Source: DASWDH01 sp035318505 (GTDB taxonomy: Bacteria > Myxococcota_A > Polyangia > Polyangiales > Polyangiaceae). Taken from it: a stretch of 25,089 nt of DNA. Position 1 is the first letter of the stretch; each line of letters starts with the position of its first letter. This document shows positions 7,590-14,592 of the stretch, piece after piece. A program made the position numbers and the translations under genes. Location of the stretch: assembly GCA_035318505.1 (NCBI GenBank), contig DATHEQ010000071.1, positions 1 to 25,089 of the forward strand, written 5' to 3'. The notes beneath the pieces are model-generated. The model ran no database searches, was not told the DNA's origin, and was given only the letters and a program-made list of their open reading frames with translations.

Positions 7590-8187
7590 CGCGGTCGGCG
7601 TCTTTCCACGCGTCGCGGGCCAGAAGAAAAGGTCGTCAAGCATTTGACGGAAGAGCCCGGCTACGTCGCAGTGCGTTGACACGTGGCATGCATGCCGCGC
7701 TGCGCCCACGTGATCGCCCGGTCGCGCTTCCCGCGTTTTCGCCGCAAGATTCGCGCGATCAAGACAGTTAGGAATGCGCAACGCTTCGCGCGAAAAGCCT
7801 TTCGCGCGAACGAATCATTGCTCGTAGCGCGTCCGCACCGAAGAAATACGGCTTTTTTGGCCGAAACATACGTGCCATGCTAAAAAATGAAGATTGAGAA
7901 GAGGGGGCACGGAGTTTGCTTAGACCCCAAAGGACATGGACACGATGCCAGAATCGACTGAGGTAGTCCGGCGCGGCCGGACTGATCAAAAGACACCAAC
8001 GACCGACCGACAGGTCCGGTCCGATAACGACCGGGCAACTTGGAGGCTTCCCGCAGGGCTGATATCAAAGCGCGATGCGGAGGCCGAAAGTCCCTGCACC
8101 GACTAGCTCTCCCCGCCGCGCGGCCTTTCACCGCGCGGTGCGCGAACATGAGCGGTTGAGTCCGGCGCTTCGTAGGCGCCCCGCGGC
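7590..8187. other. Hairpin-rich 600-bp intergenic region without convincing genes
   Basis: The few open frames here are short, overlap one another on both strands and show no recognisable domain. The stretch holds several inverted repeats: CGTCAA/TTGACG (7634-7649, loop GCAT, just after fumC and perhaps a transcript end, but without a T tract); an 11-bp perfect stem at 7785-7810; AGTCCGGC/GCCGGACT with a 3-nt loop (7965-7983); CCGGTC/GACCGG with a 7-nt loop (8016-8034); GCAGGG/CCCTGC (8053-8058 with 8092-8097); and CCGCGCGG twice (8116-8123, 8131-8138). There is a more AT-rich patch around 7840-7920. A structured non-coding RNA or long 5' leader for the prepilin peptidase is possible. No tRNA, tmRNA, RNase P, SRP RNA or known riboswitch core was recognised. 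Confidence 0.5.
7785..7810. repeat. Perfect 11-bp inverted repeat
   Basis: TTCGCGCGAAA (7785-7795) and TTTCGCGCGAA (7800-7810) are exact reverse complements around the loop AGCC. The inner 10-mer TTCGCGCGAA is itself a palindrome and so occurs twice in 26 bp. It could be an RNA hairpin or a pair of protein-binding sites. No T tract follows on either strand, so it is not a classical terminator. Confidence 0.6.
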
Positions 8188-8190
8188 GTG

Positions 8191-9159
8191 ATGCTGCTGG
8201 CCGATCTTCCTGTCGCGATCGCTCGAACGTATGCGATCGTGCTCGGGCTCTTCGGCGGCAGTTTTCTCAACGTTGTCATTCATCGCGTGCCGCGTGGAAT
8301 GAACATCGCGCGCCCCGCGTCGCATTGTCCTCAATGCGGCAAGCCGCTGCGCTTCTACGACAACGTACCGATTGTCTCGTACGCCGCGCTCGGCGGACGC
8401 GCCCGGTGCTGCGGGGCGAAAATCTCCCCGCGCTATCCCTTGGTCGAACTCGTTGGGGGCCTCTTGGCGTGGGCCATCCTCGAGGTGTTGGTGCTCCCCT
8501 TGGCGGATGGCGTCTCGGTGGGGCGCGGGGCAGCCATATTCTTCACCTACTTGGTCTTTGCGCTCGCGCTGGTCGCGGTCGCTTTCATCGATCTCGAACA
8601 TATGTACGTTCCCGATGCGATCTCCATCGGCGGCACGGTCGTCGGCGTCATGACGTATTCGCTGCGCGCCGACGTCGACCTCGTCGACACGCTCGTCGGC
8701 GCTGCCGTTGGTTTCGCCGTGGTGTGGCTTCCATTTTCCGTGCTCTACCGCTGGATTCGCGGTCGCACCGGAATGGGTCTCGGCGACGCCAAGCTGGTGA
8801 TGATGGCGGGCGCTTGGTTCGGGTGGAGCGGAGCGATCTTCGCGCTTCTAGCCGGTGCGGTGCAGGGAACGGTAGCGGCGCTCATTGTCCTGCTCGCCCA
8901 CGGCCGCATCGAGGAGCCGTCGTCCGTGCAAAAGGAAAGAGAAGAAACGGCGCAGATCCTCGCGAAGTTGTCGCTGGAGGACCGCGCCCATGCCGAGGCG
9001 GAGCTTCGCCGCGATCCGCTCTACGAAGCTGTCCCTGCGGGCAGCGTCGGTCTCGCGAGGATCGCTTTTGGCCCCTTTCTCGCGCTCGCCATGCTCGAGT
9101 ATCTCTTTATCGGTCCGTTCGTTGCGGAGTACGTGGGATGGCTCGATCCTTCAGGCTGA
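8191..9159 (+). CDS. Prepilin peptidase (A24 aspartyl protease)
   Basis: Integral inner-membrane enzyme that cleaves and N-methylates type IV pilins and type II secretion pseudopilins. The 322-residue protein opens with GGSFLNVVIHRVP, has the cytoplasmic zinc-loop region (CPQC at 46-49; CC at 73-74) followed by ISPRYPLVE, and both catalytic aspartates (D134 in FIDLEH; D199 in GMGLGDAKL). About seven or eight hydrophobic segments are visible. Two oddities: the second cysteine pair is an adjacent CC instead of CxxC, and a charged, helix-prone insert (about residues 238-282) separates the last two membrane segments. An in-frame GTG at 8188 directly precedes the ATG; the true start is one of the two, with no strong ribosome-binding site. 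The stop codon overlaps the next gene's ATG (TGATG). No pilin gene lies nearby. Confidence 0.93.
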   Translation: MLLADLPVAIARTYAIVLGLFGGSFLNVVIHRVPRGMNIARPASHCPQCGKPLRFYDNVPIVSYAALGGRARCCGAKISPRYPLVELVGGLLAWAILEVLVLPLADGVSVGRGAAIFFTYLVFALALVAVAFIDLEHMYVPDAISIGGTVVGVMTYSLRADVDLVDTLVGAAVGFAVVWLPFSVLYRWIRGRTGMGLGDAKLVMMAGAWFGWSGAIFALLAGAVQGTVAALIVLLAHGRIEEPSSVQKEREETAQILAKLSLEDRAHAEAELRRDPLYEAVPAGSVGLARIAFGPFLALAMLEYLFIGPFVAEYVGWLDPSG

Positions 9160-9644
9160 TGCTGGCGCGTTGGCAGGAGCGCGGACCTAGCCGGGGTGCA
9201 CGGCGCGCGTGGGCCTTCTTTGCGAGCTTCTTGCTCGCGGCATGCGGCTCTCGGCTGCCAGCGCCGCCGACCGGACCGCACCCTGCAGGAAGCACCGTCT
9301 ACATCGACGTCCCCTATCCGCCGCCGGCCGCACGCGTCGAAGTCGTGCCTGCGCCGCCTCGCGATCCCGGTGCAGTGTGGGTGGACGGCGAATGGGCCTG
9401 GCAGGGAAAACGATGGGCGTGGCTTGCAGGGGGCTGGGTGGTGCCGCCGCGCGGCGCCTACTTCGCACCCTGGCTGGTGTATCGGCTCGACAACGGCCGC
9501 CTTCTTTTTGCGTCGGGAAGCTGGCACGCGACCGGCGGGGATCGCATACCAAATCCTGTCGTGCTGGACGCCGCCAGGAACGGATTGGACGACGAAGGAT
9601 CGCCGCAAATGGGGGCTCCTAGCGCGTCTGGGACGCCGCCGTAG
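9159..9644 (+). CDS. WxxGxW-repeat lipoprotein (YXWGXW family)
   Basis: A 161-residue predicted lipoprotein. An Arg-rich n-region, the hydrophobic run AFFASFLLAAC and a lipobox LAAC place the lipid-modified cysteine at C29. After a Pro-rich linker comes a tryptophan ladder W74, W79, W81, W86, W88, W93 with the pattern WxxGxWxWxGxxWxWxxGxW, typical of the YXWGXW repeat family whose function is unknown. It is probably anchored in the outer membrane facing the periplasm. I chose the ATG at 9159 because it overlaps the prepilin peptidase stop (TGATG), which suggests translational coupling; an in-frame ATG at 9138 adds seven residues. The coupling hints at a role in pilus or secretion-system biology, but nothing in the protein itself shows that. 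Confidence 0.8.
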   Translation: MLARWQERGPSRGARRAWAFFASFLLAACGSRLPAPPTGPHPAGSTVYIDVPYPPPAARVEVVPAPPRDPGAVWVDGEWAWQGKRWAWLAGGWVVPPRGAYFAPWLVYRLDNGRLLFASGSWHATGGDRIPNPVVLDAARNGLDDEGSPQMGAPSASGTPP

Positions 9645-9704
9645 CCTCTTTCAGGGCCTGTATGGCCCTAGTGCGGGCTCATCCAGCCTGCTAAGAGTCA
9701 GCCC

Positions 9705-11093
9705 ATGCTAGTTCCGGCGCACGTCTTTCGCGAATACGACATCAGGGGCATCGCCGATCGCGAGCTCTCGAGCGATCTCATCCGCGCGACAGGCGAAGCG
9801 TTTGCCGCTGCCGTCATCGAACAGGCGCCCAAGGGAAAGAAACTGAGCATTGCGGTAGGACGCGACTGCCGGCTCTCGTCTTCGCGCCTCTTCGAAGCGC
9901 TCGCCGAAGGGCTGACGCGTGCGGGGGTCGACGTCATCGACATTGGCGTAGGGCCGACGCCGCTTTTGTATTTTGCCGTGCATCACCTCGACACCGATGG
10001 CGGCGTCATGATCACCGGCAGCCACAATCCGGGCGACGAGAACGGTCTCAAGCTGATGAAGGGCAAGGCGTCCTTTTTTGGCGAAGAGATCCGTCATCTG
10101 CGCGACCGCGTGGCGCTGCCTCTACCGCGGCCGTCGGGTCCAGCAGGGTCCATTCGCAAAGTCGATGTCTCGGAGGCTTACGTCGCTCGCGTCGCCGAAG
10201 GCATGGAGCTGGCGGGGAGCGGCTTGCGCGTCGTCGTCGACGCCGGCAATGGCTCCGCCGGGCCTCTCGGCATCGCGGCGCTTCGCCGTGCCGGTCTCGA
10301 TCCTGACGCGCTCTTCTGCGAGATGGACGGGCGCTTTCCCAATCATCATCCCGATCCCACCGTCATCGAGAACCTCGCCGCCCTCATCGCGCGCGTCAAA
10401 GAGACCAAGGCATCGGTCGGTATCGCCTGGGATGGCGACGGTGATCGGCTCGGCGCCGTCGATGCAACGGGCGAGGTGGTGTGGGGTGACAAGCTGATGG
10501 TGCTCTTCGCGCGCGACGTGCTGCGCCACCGCCCGGGAGCGGCCATCCTCGGCGAAGTGAAGTGCTCGCAGACGCTCTACGACGACATCGAGAAGCACGG
10601 CGGTCGCCCCATCTTGTGGAAGACCGGCCACTCCAACATCAAGACGAAGATGAAAGAAGAAGGCGCGCTGCTCGCGGGCGAGATGAGCGGCCACCTTTTC
10701 TTCGCTGACCGCTATTACGGTTACGACGACGGTATCTACGGCGCCTTGCGACTTCTTCAAATTCTCGCCCAATCGAAGAAGACGATCGGCGAGCTGCTCG
10801 CCGATCTTCCGATCACCTTCGTGACCCCCGAGCTGCGCGTGCAATGCCCCGACGACCTGAAGTTCGAAGTCGTGGATCGCGTGCGCGATCGTTATCGCAA
10901 GAAGTACGAGGTCATCGACGTCGACGGCGCGCGCATTCTCTTCGGCGATGGCGCGTGGGGTCTGGTGCGCGCCTCCAACACCGGTCCCGTGCTCGTGCTC
11001 CGCTTCGAGGCGCGCACCGAGCGCCGGCGCGATGAGTTGCGCGCCGAAGTCGAAAAGGCCGTTGCGGAGGAACGCAAGGCTCTCATGGCATGA
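9705..11093 (+). CDS. Phosphomannomutase/phosphoglucomutase
   Basis: An alpha-D-phosphohexomutase of 462 residues that interconverts 6-phospho and 1-phospho sugars, feeding nucleotide-sugar synthesis for LPS O-antigen and exopolysaccharide. Visible: FREYDIRG at the N-terminus, the phosphoserine loop TGSHNP (S106), the metal-binding loop DGDGDR (243-248) and the sugar-specificity loop GEMSGH (325-330), plus a C-terminal phosphate-binding segment near RASNTGP. The GEMSGH loop and length match the AlgC/ManB type, which usually accepts both mannose and glucose phosphates; GlmM (which acts on glucosamine phosphate) is less likely. Start fixed by the conserved N-terminus soon after ATG. Overlaps prmC by four bases (ATGA). 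Confidence 0.95.
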   Translation: MLVPAHVFREYDIRGIADRELSSDLIRATGEAFAAAVIEQAPKGKKLSIAVGRDCRLSSSRLFEALAEGLTRAGVDVIDIGVGPTPLLYFAVHHLDTDGGVMITGSHNPGDENGLKLMKGKASFFGEEIRHLRDRVALPLPRPSGPAGSIRKVDVSEAYVARVAEGMELAGSGLRVVVDAGNGSAGPLGIAALRRAGLDPDALFCEMDGRFPNHHPDPTVIENLAALIARVKETKASVGIAWDGDGDRLGAVDATGEVVWGDKLMVLFARDVLRHRPGAAILGEVKCSQTLYDDIEKHGGRPILWKTGHSNIKTKMKEEGALLAGEMSGHLFFADRYYGYDDGIYGALRLLQILAQSKKTIGELLADLPITFVTPELRVQCPDDLKFEVVDRVRDRYRKKYEVIDVDGARILFGDGAWGLVRASNTGPVLVLRFEARTERRRDELRAEVEKAVAEERKALMA

Positions 11094-11965
11094 CCGAGGA
11101 CTGGACCGTCGGCCGCGTCGTCAGTTGGGCGGCCGATGACTTTCGCCGACGAGGTATCGAGAGCCCGCGCTTCGAAGCGGAGCTGCTGCTCGCTCATGCG
11201 CTCAAGATCGATCGGATGCGCATCATCATCGAGCCCGCGCGCGCCCTCGATGACGGGGAGCTGGCCCGTTACCGCGATCTGATCCGCCGCCGGCGCGCGG
11301 GCGAGCCGGTCGCGTACATCCGCGGCGAAAAGGAGTTTTACGGGCGCGTGTTCCACATCGACCAACGCGTGCTCGTGCCGCGGCCCGATACCGAGATTCT
11401 CGTGGACACGGCGCTGCGCCGAACGACGGCGTCGTCGATGGGAGGGCGCTACCTCGACCTTTGCACCGGATCGGGATGCGTCGCCGTGTCGCTGGCCAAA
11501 GAACGGCCGACTTGCAAAGTGTTTGCGGTCGACCTGTCACTCGAAGCCCTCGCCGTCGCCGAGGACAATGCGATCCGGCTCGGCGCGATTTTCCCGATGG
11601 TGTTTCTACATGGCGATCTCTACGAGCCGCTCGAAGCTTTTGCGGGGCTGCGTTTCGAGCTCATCACCGCCAACCCGCCGTATATCGCCGACGCCGACTT
11701 CGCTACGCTTCCCGCCGATGTGCGCGGATTCGAGCCGCGGATCGCCCTGACGGGGGGCCCCGACGGTCTGGCGGTCATGAGCCGCGTCGTTTCGGGGGCA
11801 CGGGCCAAGCTGCGTCCGGGCGGGGTGCTCGCCGTGGAGATGGGAGCAGGTCAGAGTGAAGGGGTGCGGGCACTTTTCGCGAAGGCCGGTTTTTCCGAGA
11901 TCGCGGTCGATAACGACTACGGAGGCCACGAGCGCGTGGTGAGTGGAGTTTCGGCGCGTTCATGA
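11090..11965 (+). CDS. prmC: Peptide chain release factor N5-glutamine methyltransferase
   Basis: Methylates the glutamine of the GGQ motif in release factors RF1 and RF2, raising termination efficiency. The 291-residue protein has the PrmC N-terminal helical domain (ESPRFEAELLLAHAL), the linker EPVAYIRGEKEFYGR, VPRPDTEILV, an S-adenosylmethionine-binding loop LDLCTGSGC (122-130) and the catalytic NPPY (195-198). All are diagnostic of PrmC/HemK. Starts in the ATGA overlap with the mutase gene and ends in another ATGA overlap with the phosphoesterase gene, so the three genes are translationally linked. prfA, a common neighbour in other bacteria, is absent here. Confidence 0.95.
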   Translation: MTEDWTVGRVVSWAADDFRRRGIESPRFEAELLLAHALKIDRMRIIIEPARALDDGELARYRDLIRRRRAGEPVAYIRGEKEFYGRVFHIDQRVLVPRPDTEILVDTALRRTTASSMGGRYLDLCTGSGCVAVSLAKERPTCKVFAVDLSLEALAVAEDNAIRLGAIFPMVFLHGDLYEPLEAFAGLRFELITANPPYIADADFATLPADVRGFEPRIALTGGPDGLAVMSRVVSGARAKLRPGGVLAVEMGAGQSEGVRALFAKAGFSEIAVDNDYGGHERVVSGVSARS

Positions 11966-13149
11966 GAGCGGCGTGGCTCGTAGGTTTTTTCGGTGCTTAT
12001 GGGCTTCTCGCGGTCGTGCACTGGGCGGCATGGCGTTGGCTCGTGCAGGCAGTGCCGCGCTGGATCATTCGGTACCGGCGGGTCACGCTGGCCATTTTCC
12101 TCCTGCTCTTCTGCCTGCCGCTCGCGCGCCCCGTGTCGTTTTTTTATCCACGCGTCGCTGTTTTCTCGATCGTCACGGCCTTCGGGATGCTCTGGCATCT
12201 CGGGGTCGCCATGACGATGGCGATCATCGGGCTGGTCCGCGCGGGCCGCGCGCTCGAGTCCAAGTGGGCGCGGCATCGCGGAGTTCCTCCCCTCGATGCG
12301 GCGTTGCTCGACCGGCGTCAGGTTCTAGAGCGCACGGTGGGGGCGGTCGCCTTCGCCGCCTCGAGCGCCACCCTCGGATGGGGAACCTTGCGCGGAAGGT
12401 ACGAGTGGTCGGTCGAAGAAGTGGCCATTCGACTGCCGAAGCTGCCCAAGGCGCTCGATGGCTTTACCATCGTGCAGCTTTCCGATCTGCACGTGGGAAC
12501 GTTCATCGGCGAACGCGAGCTCGATATGGGGCTCGGACTCTTGCAGCGGATCCGCCCCGATCTCATCGCCATCACGGGCGATATCGTCGATGCCGACCCC
12601 CGTTACGTTCCCATCGCGGCGCGCCGCCTCGGCGCGCTCGCGGCGCGCGAAGGCGTGGTCTGCATTCCCGGCAACCACGACTACTACACGGGCGAGAACG
12701 CCGTCCTCGGCGGGATGCGCCGCGCCGGCATCGATGTCCTCGTCAACCGCGGCCGCGTCATCGCCCCGGGGGACGGCGGCGGTTTCGCGCTCCTCGGTGT
12801 GGACGATCTTTCAGCGCGCGCCGGCCGAGGACACGCTATGGGGCCCGATCTCGCGCTCGCGCAATCGATGGTCCCGCCCGATCGGGCCAGCGTGCTCCTG
12901 GCGCACCAGCCCCGCTTTGCGGCCGTCGCCGCGCGCGCGGGCGTGGATCTCCAACTGAGTGGGCATACGCACGGAGGCCAGATCAACCCTGGATTTCGTC
13001 CCATCGACCTCTTCTTTCGCTACGTCTCAGGGCGCTACCAGGTGGGCTCGATGCAGCTCTACGTGAACCGCGGTTTCGGCACCGTGGGGCCGCCGACCCG
13101 CGTCGGCGCGCCGCCAGAGATCACGAAGATCGTCCTCGTGGCGGGGTGA
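11962..13149 (+). CDS. Polytopic membrane metallophosphoesterase (YkuE/YaeI-like)
   Basis: A 395-residue protein in two parts. Residues 1-95 contain about three or four hydrophobic segments (5-28, 41-56, 64-92). Residues 118-140 then form a second signal-like element: RRQVLE followed by a small hydrophobic run AVAFAASSATLGW, resembling a twin-arginine signal. The rest is a calcineurin-like phosphoesterase: LSDLHVG (D175, H177), ITGDIVDAD, IPGNHDYY, LLAHQPRF and SGHTHGGQ. Relatives include YkuE and YaeI, some of which cleave cell-envelope lipid or UDP-sugar phosphodiesters. The substrate here is unknown. The catalytic domain is probably periplasmic if the Arg-Arg element is used as an anchor. 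Starts in an ATGA overlap with prmC. The catalytic class is certain, the substrate is not. Confidence 0.87.
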   Translation: MRAAWLVGFFGAYGLLAVVHWAAWRWLVQAVPRWIIRYRRVTLAIFLLLFCLPLARPVSFFYPRVAVFSIVTAFGMLWHLGVAMTMAIIGLVRAGRALESKWARHRGVPPLDAALLDRRQVLERTVGAVAFAASSATLGWGTLRGRYEWSVEEVAIRLPKLPKALDGFTIVQLSDLHVGTFIGERELDMGLGLLQRIRPDLIAITGDIVDADPRYVPIAARRLGALAAREGVVCIPGNHDYYTGENAVLGGMRRAGIDVLVNRGRVIAPGDGGGFALLGVDDLSARAGRGHAMGPDLALAQSMVPPDRASVLLAHQPRFAAVAARAGVDLQLSGHTHGGQINPGFRPIDLFFRYVSGRYQVGSMQLYVNRGFGTVGPPTRVGAPPEITKIVLVAG

Positions 13150-13164
13150 GTCAAACTCGCGTGG

Positions 13165-13185
13165 CGGACGCGCGGGCGGCGTCCG
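13165..13185. terminator. Hairpin between convergent genes
   Basis: CGGACGC (13165-13171) and GCGTCCG (13179-13185) form a perfect 7-bp stem with a 7-nt loop, in the 49-bp gap between the phosphoesterase stop and the stop of the minus-strand envelope protein. The T tracts are poor (cgcttta on the plus side), so it may be a weak or bidirectional terminator. Confidence 0.4.
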
Positions 13186-13198
13186 GGCGCGATTCGCT

Positions 13199-13888
13199 TT
13201 ACGGACCGCCGTAGAAGGCTGCGCGAAACCCGGCCAGACCGAAGACCCGGATGAGCGAATCGCTGCTCTCGAACGTCCCCGAAACGAAGGGGCCCAGCGC
13301 GAGATGACCGGCCAAGCGCCACGTTTCCCAAAACACGCCGAGCCCGCCAATGGAAAGCGTGCCGCTCGACGAGTATTCGGCCTGGTCGCTCCGCCGGTTG
13401 ATGGTGGCCATGCCGGTTCCGAAGTCGGCGAACACGCCGATATCCCGGTAGACGCGGCCGAGCGAGAACAGAGGAAAGACCTCCGTGTGAAAGAGGATCG
13501 CCCATTCGCGCGAAAGATTGCGGCTGCCGCCGTAGGTGGAACCTTCGAATCCGATGCCGAAGGTGAACCAATCGGTGAGCGCGCCGCCGAGATAGATGGT
13601 GCCGCCGTTGCCGACGCCCGAGGTGGCGGACCGGTAGGCGGGCTGGTCCCATTTGGAGAAATCGTTCGGGTAACCGATCACGGTGCCGAACGAGAGGCCC
13701 CCCATGAGGCCGGCGGTGAACCCGCTGCGCCGCGTGGCTGGCGTCGCGTCCCACAGCCCTTTTTCCGACTCGTCGAGCGGCCCCTCCGTTTTGCGCGCGC
13801 CAGCAGCGGGCGGGGCATCGGCGAAGGCTCGATTGGAGACGCAAACGGTCAAAAGCGACAAGACGGCTACGATGATCTTACGACGCAT
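13199..13888 (-). CDS. Secreted, beta-barrel-like envelope protein, function unknown
   Basis: A 229-residue protein with a clear Sec signal peptide (MRRKIIVAVLSLLTVCVSNRAFA, cut probably before Asp24). The mature part alternates hydrophobic and polar residues in strand-like stretches rich in Gly, Phe and Tyr (for example GFTAGLMGGLSFGTVIGY, and FTFGIGFEG, LGVFWETWRLAGHLALGPF) and ends in an aromatic-rich segment (FRAAFYGGP). That is what outer-membrane beta-barrels of the OmpA/OmpX type look like, but no named family was recognised. The frame is open further upstream to 14056; the ATG at 13888 was chosen because it begins the signal peptide. Divergent from the parvulin lipoprotein gene with 166 bp between the starts, so the two may be controlled together. 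Confidence 0.75.
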   Translation of the reverse strand: MRRKIIVAVLSLLTVCVSNRAFADAPPAAGARKTEGPLDESEKGLWDATPATRRSGFTAGLMGGLSFGTVIGYPNDFSKWDQPAYRSATSGVGNGGTIYLGGALTDWFTFGIGFEGSTYGGSRNLSREWAILFHTEVFPLFSLGRVYRDIGVFADFGTGMATINRRSDQAEYSSSGTLSIGGLGVFWETWRLAGHLALGPFVSGTFESSDSLIRVFGLAGFRAAFYGGP

Positions 13889-14054
13889 CCTGCCCCGTTC
13901 GATGCTCGAACCACGCGGCCCGGTCAAGCTCAAACCGACGCCAGCCTGGCGGACCGAAAGGCGCGCCCCGGACACGACCCCGGTCGATTCTCTCGGCGCG
14001 AGACGTCCTCGCGACTTGCAGAGTGGTCGCGTCCCTGCGAAAACCCCGTTTCTC

Positions 14055-14564
14055 ATGTGGAAGCTCCGGTTGGTCCTCGTCCATGGCCTCGTCTTCGCGC
14101 TAGCGGCGTGTGACGGGACGCTGACCGGTATCGGACGTGTGCCTCGTCCGCCGGAACCACCGCTCCCCGCCGCTCCCGTCGAGACCGTCGATCCTTCCGA
14201 CCCTGCGGGCTCGAACAGCGCTCCCGCCGCTCCGGCGCTCGAGGAGATCTCGGCTCAGCACCTGCTCGTGATGTACCAGGGGTCCAAGTCTGCGCCGCGC
14301 ACCATCAAGCGTTCCCGCGAAGAAGCGCGCGCTCGCGCAACGGAGGCCCTCGATGCCATCAAACGGGGGCAGGATTTCGACAAGGTGGTATCGGCTTACA
14401 CCGATGAGCCCGGGGGCGCGGCGCGGCGCGGTGCGCTCGGCAAGTTCTCGCGCGACCGGATGGTGAAGGCTTTCTCCGATGCCGCTTTTGCGCTCGAGGT
14501 GGGCGAGATCAGCACCGTGATCGAGTCGCCTTTCGGTTTCCACGTGATTCGGCGGCTCGAATGA
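14055..14564 (+). CDS. Parvulin-type peptidyl-prolyl isomerase lipoprotein
   Basis: A 169-residue predicted lipoprotein: n-region MWKLR, hydrophobic core, and lipobox LAAC with lipidated C19. Asp follows the cysteine, which in E. coli would keep it in the inner membrane; myxobacterial sorting rules may differ. A Pro-rich linker (about 30-65) leads to a single PpiC/rotamase domain: ISAQHLLVMYQGS near its start, a long helix RSREEARARATEALDAIKRGQDFDKVVSAY, GALGKFSRDRMVKAFSDAAFAL, and the ending ESPFGFHVIRRLE. This domain catalyses proline isomerisation during folding of exported proteins. It lacks the large chaperone arm of SurA or PrsA. The frame is open upstream to 13683 across the divergent gene, but that part is antisense to a signal-peptide gene. 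Followed by mpl after 28 nt. Confidence 0.9.
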   Translation: MWKLRLVLVHGLVFALAACDGTLTGIGRVPRPPEPPLPAAPVETVDPSDPAGSNSAPAAPALEEISAQHLLVMYQGSKSAPRTIKRSREEARARATEALDAIKRGQDFDKVVSAYTDEPGGAARRGALGKFSRDRMVKAFSDAAFALEVGEISTVIESPFGFHVIRRLE

Positions 14565-14592
14565 GCGCGCCGCCGAGCTTCGCAGGGGCGCC

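Noticed and set aside
7900..8110. Possible tRNA, riboswitch or RNase P RNA
   Set aside because: No T-loop GTTCGA, no known aptamer core and no P RNA conserved segments found by eye; only generic stems remain.
7562..8149. Several short open frames (about 65-90 codons) on both strands of the gap
   Set aside because: Mutually overlapping, Arg-rich, no Shine-Dalgarno and no recognised domain.
8325..9158. Upstream extension of the WxxGxW lipoprotein frame through the prepilin peptidase gene
   Set aside because: Arg-rich shadow of the peptidase; the real lipoprotein starts at its signal peptide at 9159 (or 9138).
11943..13214. 423-codon frame overlapping the membrane phosphoesterase
   Set aside because: Same strand but wrong frame; extremely Arg-rich, whereas the other frame has the full metallophosphoesterase motif set.
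13683..14054. Upstream extension of the parvulin frame
   Set aside because: It runs opposite the signal peptide and start of the envelope protein; the parvulin has its own lipoprotein signal beginning at 14055.
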